From Methylosarcina fibrata AML-C10 (GTDB lineage Bacteria; Pseudomonadota; Gammaproteobacteria; Methylococcales; Methylomonadaceae): a stretch of DNA of 64,000 nucleotides. The notes beneath the pieces were generated by a model. The model was not told the DNA's origin. It saw only the letters and a program-made list of their open reading frames with translations, and ran no database searches. The position numbers and the translations under genes were made by a program. Below are positions 43,879 through 52,067 of this stretch, piece after piece. Position 1 is the first letter of the stretch, and each line of letters opens with the position of its first letter. The stretch is taken from the NCBI RefSeq assembly GCF_000372865.1, contig NZ_KB889965.1, positions 2,959,450-3,023,449 on the forward strand, written 5' to 3'.

Positions 43879-44805
43879 CTAATCGTTCTGTTTTTTAAGC
43901 AGATTTTCGATCATGGGCCAGCCTTTCTCACGCCAGATTCTGACGCCGGCAGACACCATCCTTTTGCCCTGCTCGGCCAACGCCTTAAGATCCGTCAGAA
44001 AACTGCGCAGACGGGCCTTATTCTCTTCCGAAGTCATTTTTTCCCGCCATTGCAAATAGTGAGCGCCGATGCCGTCGATAAAAACCGGCCGGTAAAACCA
44101 CATTTCGAGAATGGAAGTGACCCACATGAACAAAAAGGAGACGGCCATGCCCATACCGGCCAGAATGACCAGCCAGGCAAATAACGGATGTATTTTGGTC
44201 AGCCACCAGGACATGATATCGGCCAGCAGAAACCCGTAAGGCATGCCGATGGCGATGCATTTGTATTGAGTGGTCGTCGTTTCGGCGAAACTGAAAATCA
44301 AGCCGACGAACATAAAAATGAAACTGATGCCGAACAGATGGATGTGCGATACGCGAGTCAGGGACTGAAAGGTCGCGCCTTCATCCTGGGCCGTCAAAGC
44401 TTTCAACGGCTCGAAACGGCTAAAGTCCGGAATTCCCGCGGCGTCCTTGTTGTGGCACATAACGCAGCGGTTTTCGATGATTTTATCGACGCCGGACTCC
44501 TTATACTCGTCCGGGTCCGCGCCGTCTCTGACCCACTGGATAATGGCAAAGCGTTCGTTTTCAGGCGCGTTGTTCTTCATCGAACCGTTGAGCTTCGTTT
44601 CCAGAACGGTTCCCGAACGGTTTCCGTAATAACTGTAGACAATGTCGTCGATCGACAAACCGAATTTTCCGTCGGCCATACCGTGAGTGAACAATATTTG
44701 AACGAGCGCAACAAAATAACCGATGCCTACGGTGCACAAGTAACCGGTAAACAATACTTTTAGCGGGGTATCCTGATCTTTTAATGGCGTATATTTTGAA
44801 GTCAT
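43879..44805 (-). CDS. Membrane protein with one c-type haem site
   Basis: The 308-residue product has an N-terminal helix (VLFTGYLCTVGIGYFVALVQ), then an extracytoplasmic region with a single haem-c motif CVMCHN near residue 118 (ENRCVMCHNKDAAGIPDFSR). At least three more helices follow (IHLFGISFIFMFVGLIFSFA, GFLLADIMSWWLTKIHPLFA, WLVILAGMGMAVSFLFMWV), then a charged cytoplasmic tail. It probably carries electrons at the membrane. I do not recognise a named family, and no oxidase or dehydrogenase gene adjoins it. Confidence 0.7.
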   Translation of the reverse strand: MTSKYTPLKDQDTPLKVLFTGYLCTVGIGYFVALVQILFTHGMADGKFGLSIDDIVYSYYGNRSGTVLETKLNGSMKNNAPENERFAIIQWVRDGADPDEYKESGVDKIIENRCVMCHNKDAAGIPDFSRFEPLKALTAQDEGATFQSLTRVSHIHLFGISFIFMFVGLIFSFAETTTTQYKCIAIGMPYGFLLADIMSWWLTKIHPLFAWLVILAGMGMAVSFLFMWVTSILEMWFYRPVFIDGIGAHYLQWREKMTSEENKARLRSFLTDLKALAEQGKRMVSAGVRIWREKGWPMIENLLKKQND

Positions 44806-45318
44806 GTCACAGTCCTGTTTTATAAATTACTTTCCGCAATGGCCGATTGTTTTCAACCAGGCCGAAAAAACGGCAACTGTTGAAAATCAAGTCGATTAAC
44901 GCGGTATTTCGGCACATCTTGCCGGAATTCGGCGCCGCTCAAACTCAGCCGGACCGAGCGGCGCTATTTGTTTTTGCGACGGAAAAACTTAAATTCGAAT
45001 GCTATGGCGCGCCCTTTCGGGAGCATTGAGAAATTAAGCCGGAACCACGTCCGGCAAGCGTCCCGGCTATTTATTCAGGAACGAAGCGACTCATGATCGT
45101 TGCATTCCATTCCGATCGGCATCGGCCGATTACCTGCGATCGACTCGATGCGAACAAGTCAAGGAATAAAGGGAAATGGATTACTCGCCTTTATCTTAAC
45201 ATACTCTATTTTTCAGTATCATTGTTCGGGCTTAAAAATAGAGAGATTTAATTCAAAAAATATCCGAAGAGATTAAATTTTTTATTTCCACCGATTTCAT
45301 TCAATGCAGAGTCTTCGC
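44806..45318. other. Intergenic stretch with no recognised gene
   Basis: About 510 bp separate the haem-c protein gene from the CPBP protease gene. The stretch holds only short open frames; 45185-45290 is AT-rich. No repeat or RNA gene was recognised. Confidence 0.4.
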
Positions 45319-45924
45319 CTACAGCGAAGAGCGGCCGGCCCGATACGCGCGCATGAGCATCACGAATGCCAGAAAATCGTACAGGGAATGAATAATGATC
45401 GGTATCAGAAGGTTCCGGTGCCCCTCATAGTCCAGCGACGCCCCCAGATAGATTCCCACCAGCCCGGCCAATACCGCGTAAAGCGGGGTGACCGCATGCA
45501 CCAGTCCGAAAATGACGTTGCTGGCGACAAGCCCGGTCAGTCCGCCCCACCGCGTCTCCAGCCAGGGCTGGACGACGCCGCGAAACAGGAGCTCTTCCGA
45601 TATGCCGGCAATCAGGGCCAAAATGAACAGATCGGTCCAATGATAACGGTGCAGGCCCGGCCCCAGCGTTTCCAGCAACAAGCGCCTGATCTTTTTAAAC
45701 GACTCTTTCTCTACGTGCTCCAGGGCCACAAACATTAAAAAAAGCGGAACGGTTCCCAGCATTCCATAAGCGATCGCCGATTCGGAAAAATAAATGTCGG
45801 CGAAAGGGTCTATATCGGCCATCCAGCCTAACAGGATCGCAACAAGAATCAACGAAGCTTCAAAAAGACAAGCCTTTACAAAAAAATCGCTCGGATTGAA
45901 GTGAAGTTTGTCCGTTTTTTTCAT
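45319..45924 (-). CDS. CPBP-family intramembrane glutamic endopeptidase
   Basis: The 201-residue protein has the CPBP (Abi, CAAX-protease-like) motifs in membrane helices: ISEELLFRGVVQPWLE, NVIFGLVHAVTPLYAVLAGL, and IIIHSLYDFLAFVML. The Glu pair and the later His residues form the active site in this family. Bacterial members act in envelope proteolysis or self-immunity to bacteriocins, but no bacteriocin genes are seen here. It is a single-gene unit divergent from ycgL. Confidence 0.85.
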   Translation of the reverse strand: MKKTDKLHFNPSDFFVKACLFEASLILVAILLGWMADIDPFADIYFSESAIAYGMLGTVPLFLMFVALEHVEKESFKKIRRLLLETLGPGLHRYHWTDLFILALIAGISEELLFRGVVQPWLETRWGGLTGLVASNVIFGLVHAVTPLYAVLAGLVGIYLGASLDYEGHRNLLIPIIIHSLYDFLAFVMLMRAYRAGRSSL

Positions 45925-45996
45925 AATCTGCTAAACCGGCGCTGGAGCATGTCGGGCAATTTTGGTTAAAATGAGACAGAACCGGAGTTGTCTCTT

Positions 45997-46254
45997 ATGC
46001 AATGTTATATTTATAAAAGCTCTAAAAAGCAGAATCTTTACCTGTACATTAAAAACAAGGACGATTTCTCAAGCGTTCCGGAAGCGCTCTTCGGCAGCCT
46101 GGGCAAGCTGGACCTGGTCCTCGAACTGGAGCTGACGCCGGAACGCAAATTAGCCAAGGAAGACCCCGAGAAAGTCATCGCCAGCCTCAATCAAAAAGGC
46201 TATTTTCTCCAGTTGCCCGCCACCGACGTACCGCCTCCCCTGCAATTGCAGTGA
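45997..46254 (+). CDS. YcgL-family protein
   Basis: The 85-residue product matches YcgL, a small conserved gammaproteobacterial protein of unknown function: QCYIYKSSKKQNLYLYIKNK, then LFGSLGKLDLVLELELTPER, and KVIASLNQKGYFLQLP. The ATG at 45997 follows a GGAGTTGTCTCTT stretch with a usable ribosome site; an in-frame TTG at 45988 is less likely. Its usual rnd partner is absent, and dcd follows on the other strand. Confidence 0.88.
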   Translation: MQCYIYKSSKKQNLYLYIKNKDDFSSVPEALFGSLGKLDLVLELELTPERKLAKEDPEKVIASLNQKGYFLQLPATDVPPPLQLQ

Positions 46255-46282
46255 TCCGTTCAACGAAAATCACATAACCCGG

Positions 46283-46849
46283 TTACGCCTTGGGCAGGGT
46301 CACCCCGGTCTGCCCCTGATATTTACCGCCTCTGTCCTTATAGGAGATTTCGCACACTTCATCGCTGCCGAAAAACAGCATCTGCGCGACCCCTTCATTG
46401 GCATAAATTTTAGCCGGTAACGTGGTGGTATTGGAAAACTCGAGGGTGACGTGACCTTCCCATTCCGGCTCGAGCGGCGTGACATTGACGATAATGCCGC
46501 AGCGCGCGTAGGTCGATTTCCCGAGGCAGATGGTCAGCACGTCCCGGGGAATCCGGAAATATTCGACGGTGCGCGCCAGCGCGAACGAATTCGGCGGAAT
46601 AATGCAGACGTCCGACTTCACGTCGATAAAACTGTTCGAATCGAAATCTTTCGGGTCGACGATCGCCGAATTGATGTTGGTAAAAATCTTGAATTCATCG
46701 GAACAGCGCACGTCGTAGCCGTAGCTGGACGTGCCGAAAGAGATCACGCGCCCCCGCCCGGAGTCCCTGACCTGACCGCTTTCGAAAGGCTCGATCATGC
46801 CGTGTTGTTCCGCCATCCGGCGTATCCATTTATCCGATTTAATGCTCAT
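46283..46849 (-). CDS. dcd: dCTP deaminase
   Basis: The 188-residue enzyme turns dCTP to dUTP for thymidylate synthesis. Motifs match the trimeric Dcd family: [60 protein letters not shown] and [13 protein letters not shown]. The length is close to E. coli Dcd (193). It is convergent with ycgL; the 46850-47094 region upstream shows no further gene. Confidence 0.95.
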   Translation of the reverse strand: MSIKSDKWIRRMAEQHGMIEPFESGQVRDSGRGRVISFGTSSYGYDVRCSDEFKIFTNINSAIVDPKDFDSNSFIDVKSDVCIIPPNSFALARTVEYFRIPRDVLTICLGKSTYARCGIIVNVTPLEPEWEGHVTLEFSNTTTLPAKIYANEGVAQMLFFGSDEVCEISYKDRGGKYQGQTGVTLPKA

Positions 46850-47094
46850 GGAATAGTCAATACCTGCAATATCTAAAATAGGGTAATGTCCTCAATGCCC
46901 TGTATTTTCAAGAAGGAAAAGTCCGGAAGCCCGTACCCAGAAAGACCTCCTCTTGAAAAAAGCCGATAGCATCAAGATACCCGCAAAAATAAGGCCGTAA
47001 AACGGCGATTGTAACAAAGTCGATCACGACGGGCCACGAACTTGAGATCGGAACGAGCCTCGGCCAACCGGAAGGCGTGGTCTCGATAAAAACC

Positions 47095-47787
47095 TCAAAG
47101 GCTCAGCCGGATTTCATCGAAATTGCGCACCTCTCGGTGTTCGGCTTGCGAATCGGGCGCATCGCCCCTGGCCAGGCAGATTGTATGAAATCCCGCCGCC
47201 CCGGCCGCGTCCAGTTCCTCCTTGCTGTCGGATAGAAACAGGATCGTGTCCGGCTCACGGTCCAGTTGCCCGGCGATTTTACGATACGACTCAATCTCTT
47301 TCTTACCGCCGATCCGCGTGTCGAAATACCCCGAGAACAGAGGCGTCAGGTCGCCCTGTTCGGTATGGGAAAACAATAATTTCTGCGCCTGGACCGAACC
47401 GGACGAATACACGTACAATTCCAGCCCGCGGGCTTTCCAGGCTTTCAGATTGTCCATGGCATCCGGATACAAATGGCCGTGGAAGGCCCCGCGCGCATAG
47501 CCTTCTTCCCAGATCATGCCCTGCAATATTTTCAACGGCGTGATCTTTTTGTCTTCGTCCAGCCACTCGATCAACTGCGAAATCACTTGCTCCATCGTGA
47601 CCTCGTCCCGGGAACGCGCCTGAATTTCCCGGCGCACCTCATCCAGTTGCCGCCGGACTTCGGCATCGCCGGCGTGCTCCCGGACAAATTCGGCCAGATG
47701 CGCCCGGGCATACGGAAACAGAACCTCTTTGACAAAAGACAACGAAGTCGTGGTGCCTTCGATGTCGGTAACGATCGCTTTAATCAT
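47095..47787 (-). CDS. mtnC: Acireductone synthase (enolase-phosphatase E1)
   Basis: The 230-residue HAD phosphatase begins MIKAIVTDIEGTTTSLSFVK, with the DxE variant typical of MtnC, and later has YSSGSVQAQKLLF and DTILFLSDSKEELDAA. It enolises and dephosphorylates 2,3-diketo-5-methylthiopentyl-1-phosphate in methionine salvage. The ATG at 47787 overlaps the mtnD stop by ATGA, giving the last gene of mtnBDC. The reading frame is open far upstream, but only this start matches the family. Confidence 0.93.
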   Translation of the reverse strand: MIKAIVTDIEGTTTSLSFVKEVLFPYARAHLAEFVREHAGDAEVRRQLDEVRREIQARSRDEVTMEQVISQLIEWLDEDKKITPLKILQGMIWEEGYARGAFHGHLYPDAMDNLKAWKARGLELYVYSSGSVQAQKLLFSHTEQGDLTPLFSGYFDTRIGGKKEIESYRKIAGQLDREPDTILFLSDSKEELDAAGAAGFHTICLARGDAPDSQAEHREVRNFDEIRLSL

Positions 47788-48344
47788 GAGAGTGCGTTCA
47801 CGTATTGGTCGAACGTCGGAAAGGATCGGGCGATCTCGCTGCCGGTAAAGCGGGCGATCCAGCCTTCGGGGGTCGTAAACAAACGAATGCATTTGAAAAA
47901 AGGACGTTCGCCCATGTCGAACCAATGCGTCGTATCCGCCGGCACGCTGATCAAATCGCCTTTTTCGCACAAGACGGCATAAACCTTGCCGCCTGCATGC
48001 AGATAAAACAGCCCGCGTCCGTCGATGAAAAAACGCACTTCGAAATCGTCGTGAACGTGCTCGGCCAGAAACTTCTGCCGGAACGCATCCTTGTCCGGAT
48101 GGTCCGGATTCAGGCTGACCACGTCCACCGACTGAAAACCGTACTGCCGTTTCAATCGTTCGATGGCATCCTGATAGGCCAAAATAACAGCCTCCTGATC
48201 GGCGTCCGGAGCCAGTTCGCCATTGGCCGTCCAGCGCTCGAACTGCACGCCGATTCCGGCCAGCGAATCCCGGATCGAGGAAAAATCCGTCGTCGTTTCG
48301 CCCGAACCGGGCTCATTTTCAGCATAGACGGTTAAAGCACTCAT
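47784..48344 (-). CDS. mtnD: Acireductone dioxygenase
   Basis: The 186-residue cupin enzyme has the metal ligands in EHVHDDFEVRFFIDG (H-x-H and Glu) and the later His in VPADTTHWFDMGE. It oxidises acireductone to the methionine precursor 2-keto-4-methylthiobutyrate with iron, or to an off-pathway product with nickel. It overlaps mtnB upstream and mtnC downstream by 4 bp each, so all three are translationally coupled. Confidence 0.95.
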   Translation of the reverse strand: MSALTVYAENEPGSGETTTDFSSIRDSLAGIGVQFERWTANGELAPDADQEAVILAYQDAIERLKRQYGFQSVDVVSLNPDHPDKDAFRQKFLAEHVHDDFEVRFFIDGRGLFYLHAGGKVYAVLCEKGDLISVPADTTHWFDMGERPFFKCIRLFTTPEGWIARFTGSEIARSFPTFDQYVNALS

Positions 48345-48961
48345 AATCTATTGACTCCATTAAGTCGTAACTCGCAATCAAACATATAATCCAGCGCTTC
48401 CAGATGACGAAGCGCTGCGTCGACCGATTCGCCCCAGGTATAAAGGCCGTGCCCGGCAATGACATAAGCACGGCAATCGGCATGCCGGTCGATATAGCGG
48501 TCGACCTGCTCCGCCAGGCGGGGGATGTTCTGGTCGTTGGCAAAAATAGGCACGGTAATGCGGGTTTCATGCGTCGTGATGCCGCTCAAGGCCTTCAACA
48601 GCTCGTAATTTTCCAGCCGCAGCTCGTCTTTGAAAATCCTGGAAACCAGCATCGCATTGATCGAATGAGGATGCAGGACGCACTGCGCCGTCGGAAACCG
48701 CTTATACAATGAGGTATGAAGAAGCGTTTCGGCGGAGGGTCTTTTACCGTCCAGAGAGACGGCGTCGGCACTGATCAGCATGATGTCTTCCAATTGCAGA
48801 CGGCCTTTGTGCCTGCCGGAAACCGTGATGGCGATCGTGCCGTCCGACAGGCGTACGGAAAAATTGCCGCTCGTGGCGGGCACCCATCCCTTGCTGTCGA
48901 TAAAGCGTCCGGCCTCGCAAAGGGCCGTCGCCGCGTTGATAAAATCTTGACTGTAAATCAT
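48341..48961 (-). CDS. mtnB: Methylthioribulose-1-phosphate dehydratase
   Basis: The 206-residue class II aldolase-fold protein has VPATSGNFSVRLSDG, the His pair in VLHPHSINAMLVSR, and the later His in VIAGHGLYTWGES, as in MtnB. It dehydrates methylthioribulose-1-phosphate, the step before MtnC. The ATG at 48961 is preferred; an in-frame TTG at 48970 lies nearer to the AGAGG. It is the first gene of mtnBDC; mtnA and the nucleoside-cleaving genes are not in the window. Confidence 0.92.
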   Translation of the reverse strand: MIYSQDFINAATALCEAGRFIDSKGWVPATSGNFSVRLSDGTIAITVSGRHKGRLQLEDIMLISADAVSLDGKRPSAETLLHTSLYKRFPTAQCVLHPHSINAMLVSRIFKDELRLENYELLKALSGITTHETRITVPIFANDQNIPRLAEQVDRYIDRHADCRAYVIAGHGLYTWGESVDAALRHLEALDYMFDCELRLNGVNRL

Positions 48962-48970
48962 CTGGGACAA

Positions 48971-49239
48971 AAACCTCTCTTCCCTTGTCTGAATTGCCTT
49001 GAATCAGCCCGGTAAGATTATATGTTGATTCGCCTTAAGAAAGTAGAGCGCAATCCGAAACGGGGTGAAATTATTCGATTGAAAGAACCGTCCGGCCATG
49101 CATCAGGTACAAGCCGTGAAGGACTCTTCGCCGGGATAATTCCCGGATATTCTTACGGGCCCCCGTTAAACCGGCTATTATATTCATTCCACACAGCCGG
49201 AGATAACAAATCGCCGTCTTAAAAACTCCTCTCCGATTG
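48971..49239. other. Divergent promoter region between mtnB and the adaptor gene
   Basis: About 270 bp; a 66-codon frame at 49022-49222 lacks protein-like features and is not called. No riboswitch was recognised ahead of mtnB. Confidence 0.35.
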
Positions 49240-50385
49240 ATGAATAAAAAAATTCTTGTCGCTATTCTGGCCCTCGCCGCACTGTTCCTTGTCTATTATC
49301 TCATGATGCGCCCCAAACCGGTTGCGGTCGAAGTGGTCCGCATCGAGCCGGGCGAAGTCAAGGCCACCGTTTCCAATACTCGGGTCGGCACGGTCAAGGC
49401 TTGCCGGCGAGCCCTGCTGGCTCCGGCGACCGGCGGTGAAGTCGCCCGCATCCATGTCAAGGAAGGCGACACGGTCAAGCAGAACCAGTTGTTGATGGAA
49501 GTCTGGAATAAAGATTTAAAAGCCCAGCTCGAGCTGCAGGAAGCCCAAATCAGGGCCGACGAAGCCACTGCGGAACAAGTCTGCCAGCTCAAGGGCAGCG
49601 CCGAACGCGAGGCCCGGCGCATTTCCCTGCTGCAGCAGCACAATCAGATCGTCTCCGAAGAACAGGTCGACACCAAGGTGACCGGAGCCAAGGCCCAGCG
49701 CGCTTCCTGCCGGGCCGCCCAGGAAGCCGTTGCGGTCAGCCGGGCCAGCCGGAATGCGGTTCAGGCCGCCGTCGAAAAGACGCTGGTGCTGGCGCCCTTC
49801 GACGGCACCGTCGCCGAAATCAACGTCGAACTGGGCGAGTTCGTGACGCCTTCGCCGACCGGCATCGCTACGCTGCCCGCCATCGATTTACTCGACGTCA
49901 GTTGCCTGTACGTGTCCGCTCCGATCGATGAGGTCGATGCGCCGCAAATCAAGACCGGCATGCCGGCCTGCGTCTCGCTGGATGCCTTTCCCGACAAGCG
50001 CTGCTCCGGCTCGGTCAGCCGTATTGCGCCCTACGTTCTGGAAAAGGAAAAACAGGCGCGCACCGTCGAGGTGGAAGTCAAACTGACCGATCCCGGCGAG
50101 CTTCGGGATCTTTTGCCCGGTTACAGCGCGGACATCGAAATATTGCTCGCCAGCAAGCCCCGCGCGTTACGAGTCCCCGCCGAAGCCGTGCTGGAGCAAA
50201 ACAAGGTCCTGGTGATGGAAGAGGACGGCTTGCTGGTGGAGCGCCGCTTTACCCGGGGGCTGGCCAATTGGAGCACCGTGGAGGTGCTATCGGGACTTCA
50301 GGCCGGCGACCGGGTGGTCCTGTCCGTCGGTCAGGAAGGCGTCCATGCCGGAGCTTATGCGGTAGCGAAAAATGATCCGGCTTGA
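49240..50385 (+). CDS. MacA/HlyD-like periplasmic adaptor subunit
   Basis: The 381-residue adaptor has an N-terminal membrane anchor (KILVAILALAALFLVYYLMM), a biotinyl-lipoyl-like domain split by a coiled-coil hairpin (LLAPATGGEVARIHVKEGDT and LVLAPFDGTVAEINVELGEF), and beta-barrel and membrane-proximal domains. In tripartite pumps such proteins link an inner-membrane ABC or RND transporter to an outer-membrane channel. Its 3' end overlaps the ABC ATPase gene by 14 bp. The ATG at 49240 is chosen over the in-frame TTG just before it. Confidence 0.88.
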   Translation: MNKKILVAILALAALFLVYYLMMRPKPVAVEVVRIEPGEVKATVSNTRVGTVKACRRALLAPATGGEVARIHVKEGDTVKQNQLLMEVWNKDLKAQLELQEAQIRADEATAEQVCQLKGSAEREARRISLLQQHNQIVSEEQVDTKVTGAKAQRASCRAAQEAVAVSRASRNAVQAAVEKTLVLAPFDGTVAEINVELGEFVTPSPTGIATLPAIDLLDVSCLYVSAPIDEVDAPQIKTGMPACVSLDAFPDKRCSGSVSRIAPYVLEKEKQARTVEVEVKLTDPGELRDLLPGYSADIEILLASKPRALRVPAEAVLEQNKVLVMEEDGLLVERRFTRGLANWSTVEVLSGLQAGDRVVLSVGQEGVHAGAYAVAKNDPA

Positions 50386-51037
50386 AAATATCCACCGCTC
50401 CTTTCGGGTCGGCGAGCAAACGGTTCATGCGCTGAACGGTATCAACCTGACCATTGCCAAGGGTGAGTACGTTTCGGTTATGGGCCCCTCGGGCTCCGGC
50501 AAATCGACGCTTTTGAACATTATCGCCCTGCTCGATCAGCCCTCGTCCGGCCGTTATCTGCTCAACGGCGAACCGGTCACGCAGTTGAGCGACGATCAAC
50601 TGGCCCGGGTCCGGCGCGAGCACATCGGCTTCGTATTTCAATTTTTTCATCTGATTCCCCGGTTGTCGGCGGCCGAAAACATCGAGATGCCGATGATCCT
50701 CGCCGGAATTCCCGCCCGGGAAAGAGCGCAACGGGTCGACAAGGCGCTGCGGGAGGTCAGTCTCGAAGACCGCGCCCGACACCGGCCGGATCAATTGTCG
50801 GGCGGACAACTCCAGCGGGTCGCCATCGCCCGGGCGATGGTCATGCAGCCTGAAATTCTGCTGGCCGATGAACCCACCGGCAATCTGGACAGCCAGTCCG
50901 GCAAGGAAATCGTCGAATTGCTGGAAAGCCTGAATCGGCAAGGCGTCACGCTGATCGTCATCACCCACGACCAGAAGCTGGGCGACCGGGCCGGCCGGCA
51001 AATCCGCATCATCGACGGACGGATCGTGTCGGGTTGA
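50372..51037 (+). CDS. ABC transporter ATP-binding protein (MacB/LolD-like)
   Basis: The 221-residue ATPase has Walker A MGPSGSGKSTLLNII, Q-loop FVFQFFHLIPRLSAAEN, signature LSGGQLQRVAIARAM, Walker B ILLADEPTGNLDSQ and the switch VITHDQ. It belongs to the MacB/LolD/FtsE class that powers FtsX-type permeases. It is coupled to the adaptor gene, but no FtsX-type permease gene follows: the next gene, on the opposite strand, is a peptide permease. The partner permease is therefore lost or encoded elsewhere. Confidence 0.92.
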   Translation: MIRLENIHRSFRVGEQTVHALNGINLTIAKGEYVSVMGPSGSGKSTLLNIIALLDQPSSGRYLLNGEPVTQLSDDQLARVRREHIGFVFQFFHLIPRLSAAENIEMPMILAGIPARERAQRVDKALREVSLEDRARHRPDQLSGGQLQRVAIARAMVMQPEILLADEPTGNLDSQSGKEIVELLESLNRQGVTLIVITHDQKLGDRAGRQIRIIDGRIVSG

Positions 51038-51089
51038 GCCCCCTTGCCGTGAAACCTGCCGGTAAAACCCAATGATAAGGACGAGGCCG

Positions 51090-52067
51090 TTATCCGAGCC
51101 TGACCCTCGGATCCACCAGCGTATAGGAAATGTCGGTCAGCAACAGGCCCAGGATATAGAGCACCGAACCCAGAAAGACCATCGCCCGAACGATGGCGAA
51201 ATCCTGGCTGTTGATGGCGTCGATGGTATAACTGCCGAGGCCCGGAATGCTGAAAAAGGACTCCATGATCAGGCTGCCCATGAACAGCAGCGGCAGGATC
51301 ACCACCACGCCGGTTAAAATGGGAATCATGGCATTCTTCAGGACGTGGCGCAGCAGCGTTCGCTGTTCGCTCAGCCCTTTGGCGCGAGCGGTGCGTACAT
51401 AATCCTTTTCGACCTCTTCCAGAAACAAGGTTCGATACCAGCGGGCCCCGGAGCCGATCCCGGAAAAAACGCCGATCAATACCGGCAGCCAGAGAAACTT
51501 AAACGCAGCCAATCCCTGATCGTAACCGGAAATCGGTACCAGCTTGAGCACTTTGCCGATGACGAACTGTCCGCCGATGATGTAAAACAGCGACGAGACC
51601 GACATCAACATCACGCACAGAACAATGCCGCCGAATTCCAGATAAGTTTCCCGGAACAGCACCATCAACAGAGCGAAACCGATGTCGACCAGCAAACCGA
51701 TCATCAGGGTCGGCAAGGCCAGGGCAAGACTGGGCCACATGCGCTGACGGATGTCGGCTCCGATATCGCGTCCGCTGTCGGAGATGCCGAAGCGAAACCA
51801 AAACAGCCCGACCGATTTCCGGTAAAAAATGGTATCGGTGATCTTGCCGGCACCTTGTTCTTCGGCGTTCCACAACAACGGCACCTCGTAACCGTGCTGC
51901 TGCTTCCAGTTGTCGATCGCCTCCCGGGTCACGTGCTTTTGCCCAAGCTGCATGCGGGCCATGTCGTCGGGGCTGTTGACGACGAAAAACAAAACAAAAG
52001 TCAGTACGTTCACTCCCATCAACAAAGGGAAGGCGTACAAGACCCGCCGGATCACATAATGCATCAT
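51090..52067 (-). CDS. Peptide ABC transporter permease (YejB/OppB-like)
   Basis: The 325-residue permease starts MMHYVIRRVLYAFPLLMGVN, the typical OppB-class N terminus. It has several membrane helices and the EAA-type loop DYVRTARAKGLSEQRTLLRH, which contacts the ATPase. A large periplasmic insert with NWKQQHGYEVPLLWN resembles YejB rather than OppB. The ATG at 52067 overlaps the stop of the binding-protein gene by ATGA. The second permease (YejE-like) and the ATPase (YejF-like) usual in such operons are missing downstream. Confidence 0.88.
   Translation of the reverse strand: MMHYVIRRVLYAFPLLMGVNVLTFVLFFVVNSPDDMARMQLGQKHVTREAIDNWKQQHGYEVPLLWNAEEQGAGKITDTIFYRKSVGLFWFRFGISDSGRDIGADIRQRMWPSLALALPTLMIGLLVDIGFALLMVLFRETYLEFGGIVLCVMLMSVSSLFYIIGGQFVIGKVLKLVPISGYDQGLAAFKFLWLPVLIGVFSGIGSGARWYRTLFLEEVEKDYVRTARAKGLSEQRTLLRHVLKNAMIPILTGVVVILPLLFMGSLIMESFFSIPGLGSYTIDAINSQDFAIVRAMVFLGSVLYILGLLLTDISYTLVDPRVRLG

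Noticed and set aside
49022-49222. 66-codon open frame between mtnB and the adaptor gene
   Set aside because: No ribosome site, no recognisable domain, and it overlaps the expected promoter region.
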